Assembly (NCBI RefSeq): GCF_000372725.1
Contig: NW_005198966.1
Span: 1,045,338-1,109,337 of the forward strand
DNA: 64,000 nt
Reading direction: 5' to 3'
Origin: Emiliania huxleyi CCMP1516
Lineage: Eukaryota; Haptophyta; Isochrysidales; Noelaerhabdaceae
A program made the position numbers and the translations under genes. Numbering within the stretch: position 1 is the first letter of the stretch; every line of letters begins with the position of its first letter. Below the pieces are notes generated by a model. It made no database searches. It was not told where the DNA came from and saw only the letters and a list, made by a program, of their open reading frames with translations. Shown here in pieces: positions 40,484-49,947 of this stretch.

Positions 40484-40637
40484 GGTATTTTTGGCTGTGT
40501 ACCGCGAGACAAACCGGGCCGCGGCCCGCGCGCACGAAACGACGACCCCCCCCACCTGGGCGCGAACGCGGCTGGCTAGAGTAACAGCGAGACGAACAGA
40601 CGCGGGTTCGGGCGCGGCGGACACACACGTCTCGCGA

Positions 40638-41435
40638 TCAAAGCTCATCTCTGTCACCTCGGCCCTGGCCCACCTTCCACTCTCTCCATCCCTCGCAAAA
40701 GTCGGTGCCGTCGTTCTCGGGCCTCGCACACCACGCATCATGCATCTCGCGGGACTGAGCCTGGTCGCTCGCCAGGTCCTGCCTCTCTCGCATGTACATC
40801 TCGTGCTCCTCCTCGAGGCGCAGGCAGTCAGACGACCGCTCTCCCTCGCCGCACACCGCCTTGTGCTGCTGCACAAAACTGTGGTGCAGGCACGGCGCCG
40901 TCTCGCTCCGGCCAGGGTGAGTGCACCACCATTCGTGCATCGCTTCTGCCGTCGCGAGCCGCTCCGCCCCAGGGTGGCCGCCCCCGGTGGCGCTGTTGTC
41001 CTCAGCATCACCTCCTCTGGCGGTAATCAGCTCCTGGCCCACCTTCCACTCTCTCCATCCCTCGCAAAAGTCGGTGCCGTCGTTCTCGGGCCTCGCACAC
41101 CACGCATCATGCATCTCGCGGGACTGAGCCTGGTCGCTCGCCAGGTCCTGCCTCTCTCGCATGTACATCTCGTGCTCCTCCTCGAGGCGCAGGCAGTCAG
41201 ACGACCGCTCTCCCTCGCCGCACACCGCCTTGTGCTGCTGCACAAAACTGTGGTGCAGGCACGGCGCCGTCTCGCTCCGGCCAGGGTGAGTGCACCACCA
41301 TTCGTGCATCGCTTCTGCCGTCGCGTCGTGCTGATTGTTTTGGGCAGCAGCGAGGACGCACAGAGACACTAGCATGGACGAGCAAAGAGCAGGGCGGCGC
41401 GCCCAGCGACCGGGAGGAAAAGAATTTCCGGACAT
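40638..41435 (-). CDS. ER-retained Cys-rich protein with two identical ~95-residue repeats
   Basis: 265 residues. The N-terminus has a signal peptide (PALCSSMLVSLCVLAAAQN, cleavage near AAAQ). The C-terminus ends GRGDRDEL: RDEL is a KDEL-type ER retrieval signal. Between them lie two essentially identical modules. Each begins ATAEAMHEWWCTHPGRSETA, contains CLHHSFVQQHKAVCGEG, LRLEEEHEMYMRERQDL and MHDAWCARPENDGTDFCEGW, and has six cysteines in a regular spacing, so a disulfide-bonded helical module is likely. I do not recognise the family. The DNA of the two modules is identical over about 296 bp, pointing to a very recent duplication. The stop of the next gene upstream on this strand lies only ~35 bp away (41471). 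Confidence 0.7.
   Translation of the reverse strand: MSGNSFPPGRWARRPALCSSMLVSLCVLAAAQNNQHDATAEAMHEWWCTHPGRSETAPCLHHSFVQQHKAVCGEGERSSDCLRLEEEHEMYMRERQDLASDQAQSREMHDAWCARPENDGTDFCEGWREWKVGQELITARGGDAEDNSATGGGHPGAERLATAEAMHEWWCTHPGRSETAPCLHHSFVQQHKAVCGEGERSSDCLRLEEEHEMYMRERQDLASDQAQSREMHDAWCARPENDGTDFCEGWREWKVGQGRGDRDEL
40663..41326. repeat. Direct repeat, 2 x ~296 bp, apparently perfect
   Basis: 40663-40958 and 41031-41326 are the same sequence by eye, offset by 368 bp, with a 72-bp spacer. They encode the two protein modules of the RDEL protein. Confidence 0.9.
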
Positions 41436-41470
41436 GCCTCCCTTAGTGAAGCGAAAAAGAAATTTTGCAA

Positions 41471-42653
41471 TCAGTACACATCCAGGTTATAGCTCACTTG
41501 CGATATGACGTCGAGGTCGTCCCAGCGGCCACCCGCGGCGCCCGTCAGCTCGTGCAGCCTCCGGTGGCTACGCAGCTTGCTCAGCCCGGCGCGCCCGAGC
41601 CCGAGGAGCCTCCTCCGCGAGGCGAAGCCGGCGAGCGCGAGCAGCGCGGCGAGCGGCACCACGACATACGGCACCGGGCAGCTCGCCGGCCCGCACACCC
41701 GCCCGCCGCCGCGCGCGGCAGGGAGGGTCCCGGCGGCGCCCGCGGGCGTCGCGTCCAGCCGCGCCGCCGGCAGCGAGAGGTAGGTCGCGAGCTGCGTCGA
41801 CAGGGCGGTCGGCGTGGCCGCCTGCCGCCAGGCGCCCGCCTTGCTGTCCACGAGGTGGCCCATGGCGCCTACTCGCACCGCCGCGCGAGTGCTGGTGCGT
41901 CGCCTGCGCACGGCCCGTCCTCGACACCGACGCGGCCCACCCAGTCCGCTCGCCGAGTGCACGCGCCTCGCGATGGCGATGAGCGCCCCCTCGAGCGGAG
42001 CCGTCGAGGTGAGCAGCGGCGAAAAGTGCTGCGGCACGCGTCTGGGCACGAGGTCGACGAGGACGAGGGCGCCGGTGGAGGACACCTCGAGGGCGCGGGG
42101 AGCGGCGGAGAGCGTGGGCGGGCGTGTGAGAGAGGCGGGCGGGCGGGCCGCCGCCGCCGCACACCTCCACCTCCTGCAGCAAAAAGTCACGAAACGCGAG
42201 GCCGGCGGTGAGCTCGCGGGCCCAGGCGCGAGCCACGCCTCCGATCGGCGGCGACAGCGGTGGCGACACGAGCAGCTCGAGCCTCGCCGCCAGGTGCGGC
42301 TCGGGCGAGGGAAGGAGAGGCGCAGGCGTGCGCACGAGTGCCGAAGGCTGCGTGCACTGCTGGTCCGCGCCGCCCGAGCCGTCATCCCTCAGACACGCGC
42401 GAAAGATGCAGCCATGCTCGTCGCGGCAGCGTACCCCAGGCAGCTCCCGCGGCAGCAGGCCCGAAACCAGCGCCTGCCAACGGCCCTGCGTCTTGCGGTG
42501 CATCAGCAGCTCGAATGGCCGCGGCTCAGAGAGCAGCAGCCCGCACTGCCGCGAGCCGTTGGTGGTGCGCAGCGAGACGAGCACAGATGCCGAGGATGTC
42601 GCTAGTACGTCGAGGCCGAGCGAGGAGACGCGGCAGGGCCCGGTTGTCGCCAT
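41471..42653 (-). CDS. Unidentified single-pass membrane protein
   Basis: Exons 42653-42171 and 42085-41471 (85-nt GT-AG intron, phase 0) give 365 residues. The N-terminal part has strand-rich soluble sequence (SLGLDVLATSSASVLVSL, FELLMHRKTQGRWQALVSG) and cysteines (VRCRDEHGCIFRACLRD). The second exon has a well-formed segment TGALVLVDLVPRRVPQHFSP. Near the C-terminus one membrane helix (VPYVVVPLAALLALAGFA) is followed by a basic stop-transfer stretch, so a type I topology with a short cytosolic tail is likely, although no clear signal peptide is seen. A further intron may lie around 41870-41960, where the sequence turns arginine-rich. I could not assign a family. Confidence 0.5.
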
Positions 42654-42678
42654 GTGGGCCCCGGGTTCCGGCGCCTTA

Positions 42679-43344
42679 AGATAGGGGGTCTGCGATGGTT
42701 AGACCCTGTGCAATAGGTAGGTAGGTCCGGTTTTGACCGCCCCAGAGGGCCCCGCAATAGGTAGGTAGCCCCTATTTTCGTCTTTTTTCTCGCTGCGCGC
42801 CGCGCCCGGCCTGGGGATAGGCAGATACCGTCGGGTACTTATTTTAAGACGAGGTAAACAGCAATAGATCCGGCCCTCAAGCGGCCTAATCGATACCCAG
42901 CCCTCACGGAATTGGTCCCTCGTTGTACAGCAATCGATCCTTCACAGTGCCCGTCCTGCCAACTTGCCGAGAATCGGTCCCCCAGGTCACCTGTGGCGCG
43001 AAGCTGATGTCTCCCGCCCTCGGCGCGCCCAACGCGCAGCGGCGGCAGACCACCCTCCGGTTCGAGGGGCGCCTGGGGCTGAGCGGGCTGCCTCCGCCAG
43101 AGTTTGGCTCGCCCACCGGCGGGCTGTCACCCTGCCACGGGTCGCAAGCCCTCTGCCGGCCGGAGCGCAGGCTGCGCGGGCTTCCAGCAATTGGTCCCTT
43201 GGCAAGCGCGAATCGGTCCCCCTGGCTCCAGGAACTGATCCGGCACTGCACCCGGATCTATTGCTGTTTACCTCGTCTTAAAATAAGTACCCGACGGTAG
43301 GTAGGGCGTTTTGGCGCGACTCAGTGGGGGCAGACCCCCTATCT
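42679..43344. mobile_element. Transposon-like element with nested inverted repeats
   Basis: The outer 15-bp ends agatagggggtctgc (42679-42693) and its complement (43330-43344) are perfect. Inside them, a 47-bp sequence beginning accgtcgggtacttatttta (42827-42873) is perfectly inverted at 43252-43298. Between the arms, short motifs such as aattggtcccttg / gaatcggtcccc recur. No ORF has protein features. The right end resembles 60081-60125, and the ggggtctgc motif also occurs at 53711, so it belongs to a family. It is probably non-autonomous. Confidence 0.75.
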
Positions 43345-43647
43345 GGCTAGGAGCCGGAGCCCAGGTACGGGTTGGTCCCCTTTTCTTGTAGCCCCCCGCT
43401 ACCCGGTTGCACTCGTGCGACGTAGCGGGGGGCCACAACTACGTTTACGAAAACATAAGTAGTCCCGCGAGGTGTGAATTGGCCGCCCCAGTAGCCCTGG
43501 CGAGGTACTTCCAGCCTGCTGTGGGAACAGCTGACGCAGTCTCGCCGAGGCTCTCGGGTTGACTCGGCCAGACAAAAACCCCGAGAGGCGTTCGAGCGCC
43601 CGTCGTGCAGCGAGCCGGCCAACGCAGCCCATAACCGACCGACGGCA

Positions 43648-45324
43648 ATGTCTGGTCGCGATGTGGTTAGCGCCTCGTTGCGTACCACTGGCGGCGTTTT
43701 CACGCGGGGATCCGGCATGCTGGAGATTGGAACCGCTGCAGCACGGGCGCGAGCGCTAGAGATCCGGCTGCTCCACTCAAAGGCCCGCGTCAAAGTGCTC
43801 GAGGATGAGCTGCGCCGAAGACAGGCGCAAGATTCGGTGGAGACCGAGGCTGCGCGGGTCTACAGCCTGACGCTCGTGAACGGCTCCCGGCACCGCGGTG
43901 GTGTTAGCTTCCGCATCGTGCCCACTGGCAATCATCAAGTGATGGGCCTGTGTGAAGACAAGCACGCCACCAGCAGCTTCCACGTCGCGTTGACCAGCGC
44001 AACTGGCACGCCGCTGGCTGCGCAGCTTCTGATTGGATGCCCAAGCGCCGATCGCGGGCCCATCGAGGGCTCGATTGACGAGCCAACCCTTCGCGAATGG
44101 GAGAGGCAGCAGGGTGTCTCGTCCACCTCCTCCTTAAATGCGTCCCTCCGGCTGTGCGCTCGGTTGGAAACCTTCAACGTGCACACGGATGATCTCTGGA
44201 GCTCAGTCAACGTGACAAGCCGCACTGGGTGCCGTCGGCTCTCACTCGTCGCCGCTCGTGCACAGCCGCTGCTACCACCTGGTTGCATCTCCCTCGGGCT
44301 CCCTCCGAGGGCAGCTGATCGCGCCCAGAGGCCCATTCGCCACAACCCATTAGCCGAACGAGCCGGGCCGTTTGCCGAGCTGCAGCCTGCGAGTAGGGAG
44401 GGTCGTGGCCGGACTGAGACCGAGATCGCGCGGGCAGTCGCGAGGTTGCGCCTCTCACGCTTCAGCCAACCACCACCGCTCGACAGCAGCCGACTGCTGG
44501 ACCGAATGCATCGTGCGGCGTGGCAGCCGGTATGGACTCGACTCGTGGGCGACAGCGTGCTGCGCCGCCTCCGACACCACCTGACAAACATTGCTCTCAG
44601 CGCCATGGACGGCGGCAACAAGGAGAGGCGCCTCGATTACACCGGCCTGATGAATCCCAACAAGCCGAACGGGAACCGCTGGTCCCTGACGTGCGTTGAG
44701 CAGGCCGCGATCAGCTTTTGCGTCAGCTACGAGACGTGGTTCGACATGCCTGACCCTACATTGACTCTTCCTGACCCGCCGGCGTCACTCCTTGCAGCCG
44801 TGACAAACCTCACGCGGGGTCAGCATAGCAAGCGCACCTTGTCGTACTTGTCGCTCGGCTCGCACTCAAAGAATATGTTTGGCGGTGACGAGACGGCGGT
44901 TCGCCGCTACGCTCACGGGTTCGAGTCCTTCCTGTCCCACCAAGAGGTCGACTCGCGGGTCTTACTCGCCTTCGAGACCCCACGGGCAAACTACGCGACG
45001 CCGGGCAAGTTTCGGTCGATTGGACTCGACTGCCAGGCGTCGAACTACCGCATTCGCCTGCGCAACCTCGCGTCTGCCGACGGGTTTGCGAGATCCTGCG
45101 AGAAGCAGCAGCACGTTCGTTGCGGTGTGCTCGACCTCTTTGACCCTGTGCTGCCGTTTGTTTTCGACGACGACATGTTCAAGGTTGGAGACCCCATCCA
45201 CTTTCGGAAAGAGCAGTGGGCGCCCCCTCGGATCCTCGAGGCGTTTGTCCGCCTCTACCAGAACCGCTCTCGCCGCACCCCACACGGCACGGTCCGCCTC
45301 TCTCGTTTGTTTTCGCAAATGTAA
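43648..45324 (+). CDS. PC-esterase / SGNH-like protein, single exon
   Basis: 558 residues without introns. A short N-terminal region with a coiled-coil (RARALEIRLLHSKARVKVLEDELRR, about residues 35-60) precedes a long domain. The catalytic-type motifs are PVWTRLVGDSVLRRLRHH (GDS serine region, as in FVGDSLxR of TBL/PC-esterases) and, near the C-terminus, FKVGDPIHFRKEQW, which supplies a D-x-x-H-like pair. Between them is the well-formed sequence TNLTRGQHSKRTLSYLSLGS. Family members add or remove acetyl groups on polysaccharides, or have unknown roles (NXPE). No signal peptide is obvious, which is unusual for that family. The start follows the transposon-like element by ~300 bp. The assignment rests on two short motifs. 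Confidence 0.55.
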   Translation: MSGRDVVSASLRTTGGVFTRGSGMLEIGTAAARARALEIRLLHSKARVKVLEDELRRRQAQDSVETEAARVYSLTLVNGSRHRGGVSFRIVPTGNHQVMGLCEDKHATSSFHVALTSATGTPLAAQLLIGCPSADRGPIEGSIDEPTLREWERQQGVSSTSSLNASLRLCARLETFNVHTDDLWSSVNVTSRTGCRRLSLVAARAQPLLPPGCISLGLPPRAADRAQRPIRHNPLAERAGPFAELQPASREGRGRTETEIARAVARLRLSRFSQPPPLDSSRLLDRMHRAAWQPVWTRLVGDSVLRRLRHHLTNIALSAMDGGNKERRLDYTGLMNPNKPNGNRWSLTCVEQAAISFCVSYETWFDMPDPTLTLPDPPASLLAAVTNLTRGQHSKRTLSYLSLGSHSKNMFGGDETAVRRYAHGFESFLSHQEVDSRVLLAFETPRANYATPGKFRSIGLDCQASNYRIRLRNLASADGFARSCEKQQHVRCGVLDLFDPVLPFVFDDDMFKVGDPIHFRKEQWAPPRILEAFVRLYQNRSRRTPHGTVRLSRLFSQM

Positions 45325-45644
45325 AGTTGACTTCTTCTTTCTCGAAAACATCTCTCTTGACTTTCTAAACTCACGAGTCACGTTGATCGTTGGGAGAGAG
45401 ATTTTTATTAACCAACATTCTTGATCGTTGTGCTAAAGGCCTAAACACGTGAACACGTTGATGACCCCAGCTAACACAAGATGCTGATTTAGAAACCCAG
45501 GATGAGTGATGGGGCCACGAGTGCAACAAGAGGGAAAACGGGCGGGCTTGTAGGGGGCAAAACAAGAAAAACGCCCCGCTTCGCTTGCTGCCACGCCGGC
45601 TTCCCGCGACGACCCGAACGACGACCGAACGACGACCAACACAC
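45325..45644. other. Intergenic
   Basis: A lower-GC spacer between two same-strand genes; no gene seen. Confidence 0.5.
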
Positions 45645-48600
45645 ATGCTTTCGCTCTCGCTACTGATTCCCACTGCCGATACTCTCTCCACGGCCGGACC
45701 CGCCATGGAAGCGGTGCGCCGCGTCTCGGCCGCCGGAACGCCGTGCGCAGACGCAAAGCACTCTCCACTGCGCTCATCAGTCGCATTGCAGTTCGCCGGT
45801 GCGAGAGAGCAGGCAGTCTCGTGCCTCCTCTCCCGCCTGGCAGGGCGGTCCGAATTGCTCCTGTGGGCGCGGGCGGCTGCGCTGCTGCCAGAGGAGCCTG
45901 CCATCGCCGCGCACGCCACGGCACTATTTGGCACCAAGCCATGCACCGCCTCGCCCGCCTCTTGGGACGTGCTCGGGCCGCTTCCGATTGGGAAGAACGA
46001 GGTTGACGGTGACCCGCTCGAGGACATGGGCGGTGCCTTTGCCTACTGGCTGGCTGGGCACAATGCGAGCGCGAGCGGCGTCGGCGCACTCTGCCCAAGC
46101 CTTGGCGCGGATGCGTGTGACACCGCCGCAACTCGCGACGCCGTGACGTCTAGGCGGCGGCGTCTACTCGGAGCTCTCGCCCACGCCGCTGCGGTGGTCG
46201 CCCGCGCGCCCCGTGCAGGGATCGCTTCAACTGCACTGGCCAGACGTCGCCTGGGGCAGACTCGTGCCTGGCCGGCAGCTCCTCCCGGACCTTTCCGAGA
46301 CCTCTCCGACCTCTCCTAGGCGGGCTTGTGCAGGGGCTCGGCCAGCGTGCGGTGCTCGAAGTGCAGGCGTGGGCGGTGGGCGCGCTCGCAGTGGCGGCCG
46401 ACGGCGACTTTGTTCTCGACTGCCGCGGCGTCGGGCGCGCGCTGCTCTACGCGGCACCGGACCCCAGATGCGGAGCAGAGATCCATAGATCCGTGCATTC
46501 CGCATAGCACTCGAGAGGATACGCATTTGAATGTGTTCAGCTGCATTCAGCCGTTTCCCCTTTCAGCTGTATTCTGTCTTCGCAGCCCCTCCACGCGATG
46601 CTCGGAGAACACGCTTCACGAGACCGCATTCACGCCCTGATTTTCGTGTCTTCATGGTGCAGGCGGAGGACCCGCGTGCCCCGCCGCGGCTGCTCAACGC
46701 CGACGTCTATGGCGGCGGAGGGAGCAGCCTGGCGGCGCTGCGGCTGCGGGCGGGCGTGTATCTGCTCGCGCTGCGGCCGCGGCTAGTCGTTCAGTCGCGG
46801 CTGCAGTGCCGGCTCTCCGCGAGTGCCGAGGGAGGAATGTCGATCTCTCCCCCCAAGGCTCTGCCAGATTTGCTGCGAGCGGCCAACGGATCACGCCCCT
46901 TAGATACGGAAGACGGATTCTTGTATTCCGAGCGGTCGAGAAGACACGTATTCAACTGTGTTCGACCGTATTCAGCTGTTCAGCTGACGTAGGCTCACTC
47001 CACTTGTGCGGAGGAATCATCGCCCTGCCGGTGCGCAACACCGGCTCGATGTGGCTGCGCACGCTGCGCGCTCGCCTCACAGGCGCCGCCGAGGAAGCGC
47101 TCGAGCTGAACACACGCACACACACGCGCACGCACACAACAACATGCGCATGCACAACATGTACATGTACATGCACACACTCTCACTGCTCGCGCCCCAC
47201 AGGCGCCGAGGAAGCGCTCGAGCTGCTCGACCCCGACGCGACGTTCGACGTTGCTCCCGGGCAGCTTCGGCTGGTACCGCTCCGGCTCGGGTCCCAGAAG
47301 CGGACCACAGATCTTCGTGTTTCGACTAGCACTCGAGACGTACTCAACTAAATGTATCAGCAGCCGTATCGACGCGGTGCTGCGAAGACACGGCACGAGG
47401 CCGTACTCACCCACGTAGTCACGCACCCCGACTTCACACTGTAGGCTGCGGGTGCGGCGAGATCACATGAGATCACACGAGATCACACGAGCTCACACGA
47501 GATCACACGAGATCACATGAGATCACATGAGATCACACGAGATCACACGAGATCACCCGAGATTGAAGGTGCGCGACTCAGCCGACGCGTACAAGCGGAA
47601 GCCCAAAGAGGAGGACGGCTTCCAGTTCGGCGTGGACGGGTACTGGGTGGTGGCGCCGACGCGGCACGGCGCGCACAACTGGGAGCTCGGCGGGCGGCTG
47701 TCGGCGGCGGCCGCTGTCGCCGCCGTCGCATCGCTTCCGCGCGAGCAGCTGCCGTCGTCGGTGGGGGTCGACGCTGCGCGCGTGCTGTACGTTGGCCATT
47801 CGATGGGTGCTCACGGCGCGTGGGTGGGTGCGGTGCAAGGGTCCGCGCACGCGCTTGGCGTGGCAGCGGTGGCGGGCTGGACGACCAAGGAGGGGTACGG
47901 CGACTCGAACTTTCTGTGGCGGCAGTCCTCCTCCGACGTGGGCGCCTCACACGTTGAGCCGGCGCTCAAGGGTCTGCTCGAGGCTGCCATCGCAGAGAAT
48001 GACGTCGAGCTGCACGCACTTAACCCTAGAAGCGGAAGACGTGCTTTTGTATTCCGACTAGCGCTCGAGAGGACGCGTACTCAGCTGTATTCGGCCGTAC
48101 TTGAGCCGTGCATTCCCGCAGGCACCCAACCTGCTCGGCGTGCCGCACCTCATCCGCGTCGGCTCGGACGACACGGCGTCCACCCGGGGCCGTCGCGCCA
48201 GCTGCGGGCACCGCCGCGTCGCTTCACACGCTGCCGGCTGTGAACAGGCCGTGCATCCTTGGTGGTCGCGTCGAATGCTTCGTGTTGCTCGCGGCGCGGC
48301 CGCCGCAGCCGCCGCGCCGCCCGACGTGCATCTCACCGAGCTCAAGGGGCTGCAGCACTGGTGGTGGGACACTCGCGCACCAAACGACGGCGGTGCGCTC
48401 AACGATGCCGAGATGCGCAACTTCTTTGCGCGCGTGCGGGGCGGCGAGCGAGCGACGGGGCGGCCGCCGCTACCGCCGCTCCCGCGAAGCTTCGTGCTCC
48501 GCGCGCACAGCCCCGCCTCCTACTCCGGCCGGCGCGGCTGGCGCATCGTGCAGCAGCGCGTGCCGGCTCGCCTCTCCGAATTGCGCGTCGTCAGCGAGGA

Positions 48601-49947
48601 GAGCAGTGGTGGCCGCTGCGGCGGCGAGGATGGCGGTAGCGGCGGCAGTAGCGGCAGCGGCAGAGTCGACGGCGCTCCGCGTGTGATCGTGACGACACGC
48701 AACATGAGGAGGCTTGAGGTGCCAGGCGCGGTTTTGCGCTGCAGAACGGCTGCTACGGCCGCACAGGGCAGTTGCGCCGACGCCGCCGCAGCAGCAGCAG
48801 CTGGCGGCGCAGCGACGTGCTCTGGAGGCGGCTTGTGGATCGACGGCGAGGAGGTAGCATGCGCGGCCGACGCAGCCGAGGGGGAGGAGGTGGGGGAGGA
48901 GGAGGGGCGCGTGGAGTTGTGCTCGCTCTCGCCCGGCGAGAAGTGGCGCGTGTGCGGCGCGCAGAGCTGGCAAGTGGCCGAGCGATCGCTGGTGTCGGCG
49001 GGTCCCGCTCGACAAGCGATGCAGGCGCCGTTTGCGGTGGTCGCCGGATCTCAGAGCGGGGCGGGCGCGGAGGGGGAAAGAGGGCGGGGCGGCGGCGGAG
49101 GCGGCGCGAGCGACGACAGGGACGGCAGCGGCGTGACTGCGGCCTCGCTACTCGAGCTGGCAGTCTTCTTTGCCAACCTGCATGTGCAGACGAGTGACGC
49201 GTCACCGGCGGTGGTGCTCGACACGGACGTCGAGCACGCCCTCGCGGCTGCGCTCGCGGATGCGCTCGAGGACGCGGACGGGGCTGCGGGCGCGGATGCG
49301 GGCGCGGATGCGGGCGCGGATGCGGGCGCAGTTGCGGGCGCGGCGGCGGACGCGGCTGCGGGCAGGGTGGAGAGCGGGGTGGCGGGCGGGGCTCATCTTC
49401 CGAATCTGGTTCTGATCGGCGGGCCGCGGCACAACGCGGCGACGAGGAGGCTGGCGGCGTTCTGGCGGCGGGTCGGGCACGCTGCGTCGTGGAGCGAGGG
49501 GGGGGCGCTGCGGCTGGGCGCGTGTGAGTACGGCGGAGCTTCGGTCGGCGCCGTCCTACTCGGGCCGACGCCAGGCGGCGGGCTGGCGCTCGTCGTGGAT
49601 GGCTCGGACTTGCGCGGCTTGCGCGACGCCATCGCGCTTGGAGAGCCCACCATCCCGCCGATGGCGCGCTCCGTCCAGTCGCGCACACGGCCTAGCACGG
49701 GCGGCAGGCCCACGCGCGACGCATGCAGCGCGGGGCGGCTTCGCGAATAGACACGCGAGGCACCGCAGCACTCACGGACCGCGCCCCCTCCCACAGGTGC
49801 GCTCGCCCTTCACCATTGGTGCCTGACTACGCCGTGACCGGCCCACGCTTCGCCGCAGAGGGACACGGCGGCTTGCTGGCGGCTGGCTGGTTCGGCAATG
49901 TTTGGGAGCTCTCGAACGCATCGTCCTATTCGCAGCGGTGCTTTTGA
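45645..49947 (+). CDS. Multi-exon secreted S9-like alpha/beta-hydrolase
   Basis: Reconstructed exons: 45645-46077, 46154-46255, 46320-46450, 46663-46894, 46993-47082, 47203-47284, from about 47569 to 48015, from 48122 to about 49660, and a last exon ending 49947. The leader MLSLSLLIPTADTLS fits a signal peptide. The C-terminal hydrolase half has VGVDAARVLYVGHSMGAHGA (G-H-S-M-G nucleophile elbow), LIRVGSDDTAS (probable acid), and GLQHWWWDTRAPNDGG (probable catalytic His), followed by NAEMRNFF-like sequence. The last exon reads VPDYAVTGPRFAAEGHGG and WFGNVWELSNASSY. This layout matches uncharacterised secreted prolyl-oligopeptidase-like proteins. Several introns are GC-AG with repeated junctions, and four share sequence. 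The joins near 47285-47569 and 49660-49800 are uncertain; a frameshift near 49822 is possible. Confidence 0.6.
46451..46662 (+). mobile_element. Introner-like intron A
   Basis: GC-AG intron of 212 nt. It shares blocks with introns B, C and D: agatgcgg, attccgcatagcactcgaga, ggatacgcat and gtgttcagctgcattcag. The exon sequence after the acceptor (gcggaggaccc) resembles the donor side (gcggcaccggacc). Confidence 0.6.
46895..46992 (+). mobile_element. Introner-like intron B
   Basis: 98-nt intron starting GCCCCTTAGATACGGAAGAC, with ttgtattccgagcggtcgag, acacgtattcaactgtgttc and cgtattcagctg in the same order as in A and D. Confidence 0.6.
47083..47202 (+). other. GC-AG intron with 24-nt duplicated junctions
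   Basis: Exon sequence aggcgccgccgaggaagcgc plus tcgagctg at the donor recurs as aggcgccgaggaagcgctcg plus agctg at the acceptor. The inside is a (CA)n / acatgta-rich simple repeat. Splicing at either copy restores the same frame (TGAEEALELLD). Confidence 0.75.
47285..47440 (+). mobile_element. Introner-like intron C
   Basis: Starts GCTCGGGTCCCAGAAGCGGA and contains cttcgtgtttcgactagcac, tcgagacgtactcaact and agcagccgtatcgac, which align with introns A, B and D. It ends at cactgtag, followed by a 10-bp tandem repeat. Confidence 0.55.
47455..47556. repeat. 10-bp tandem repeat (gatcacacga)n
   Basis: About ten copies of gatcaca(c/t)ga, probably within an intron of the hydrolase gene. Confidence 0.9.
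48016..48121 (+). mobile_element. Introner-like intron D
   Basis: 106-nt GC-AG intron starting GCACTTAACCCTAGAAGCGG, with ttgtattccgactagcgctc, gagaggacgcgtactcagct and gtattcggccgtac. The acceptor exon starts GCACCCAACC, close to the donor GCACTTAACC. Splicing gives VELH-APNLLGVPH in frame. Confidence 0.65.

Noticed and set aside
47455-47556. CRISPR-like short regular repeats
   Set aside because: Units are contiguous 10-bp tandem copies without spacers, in a eukaryotic gene.
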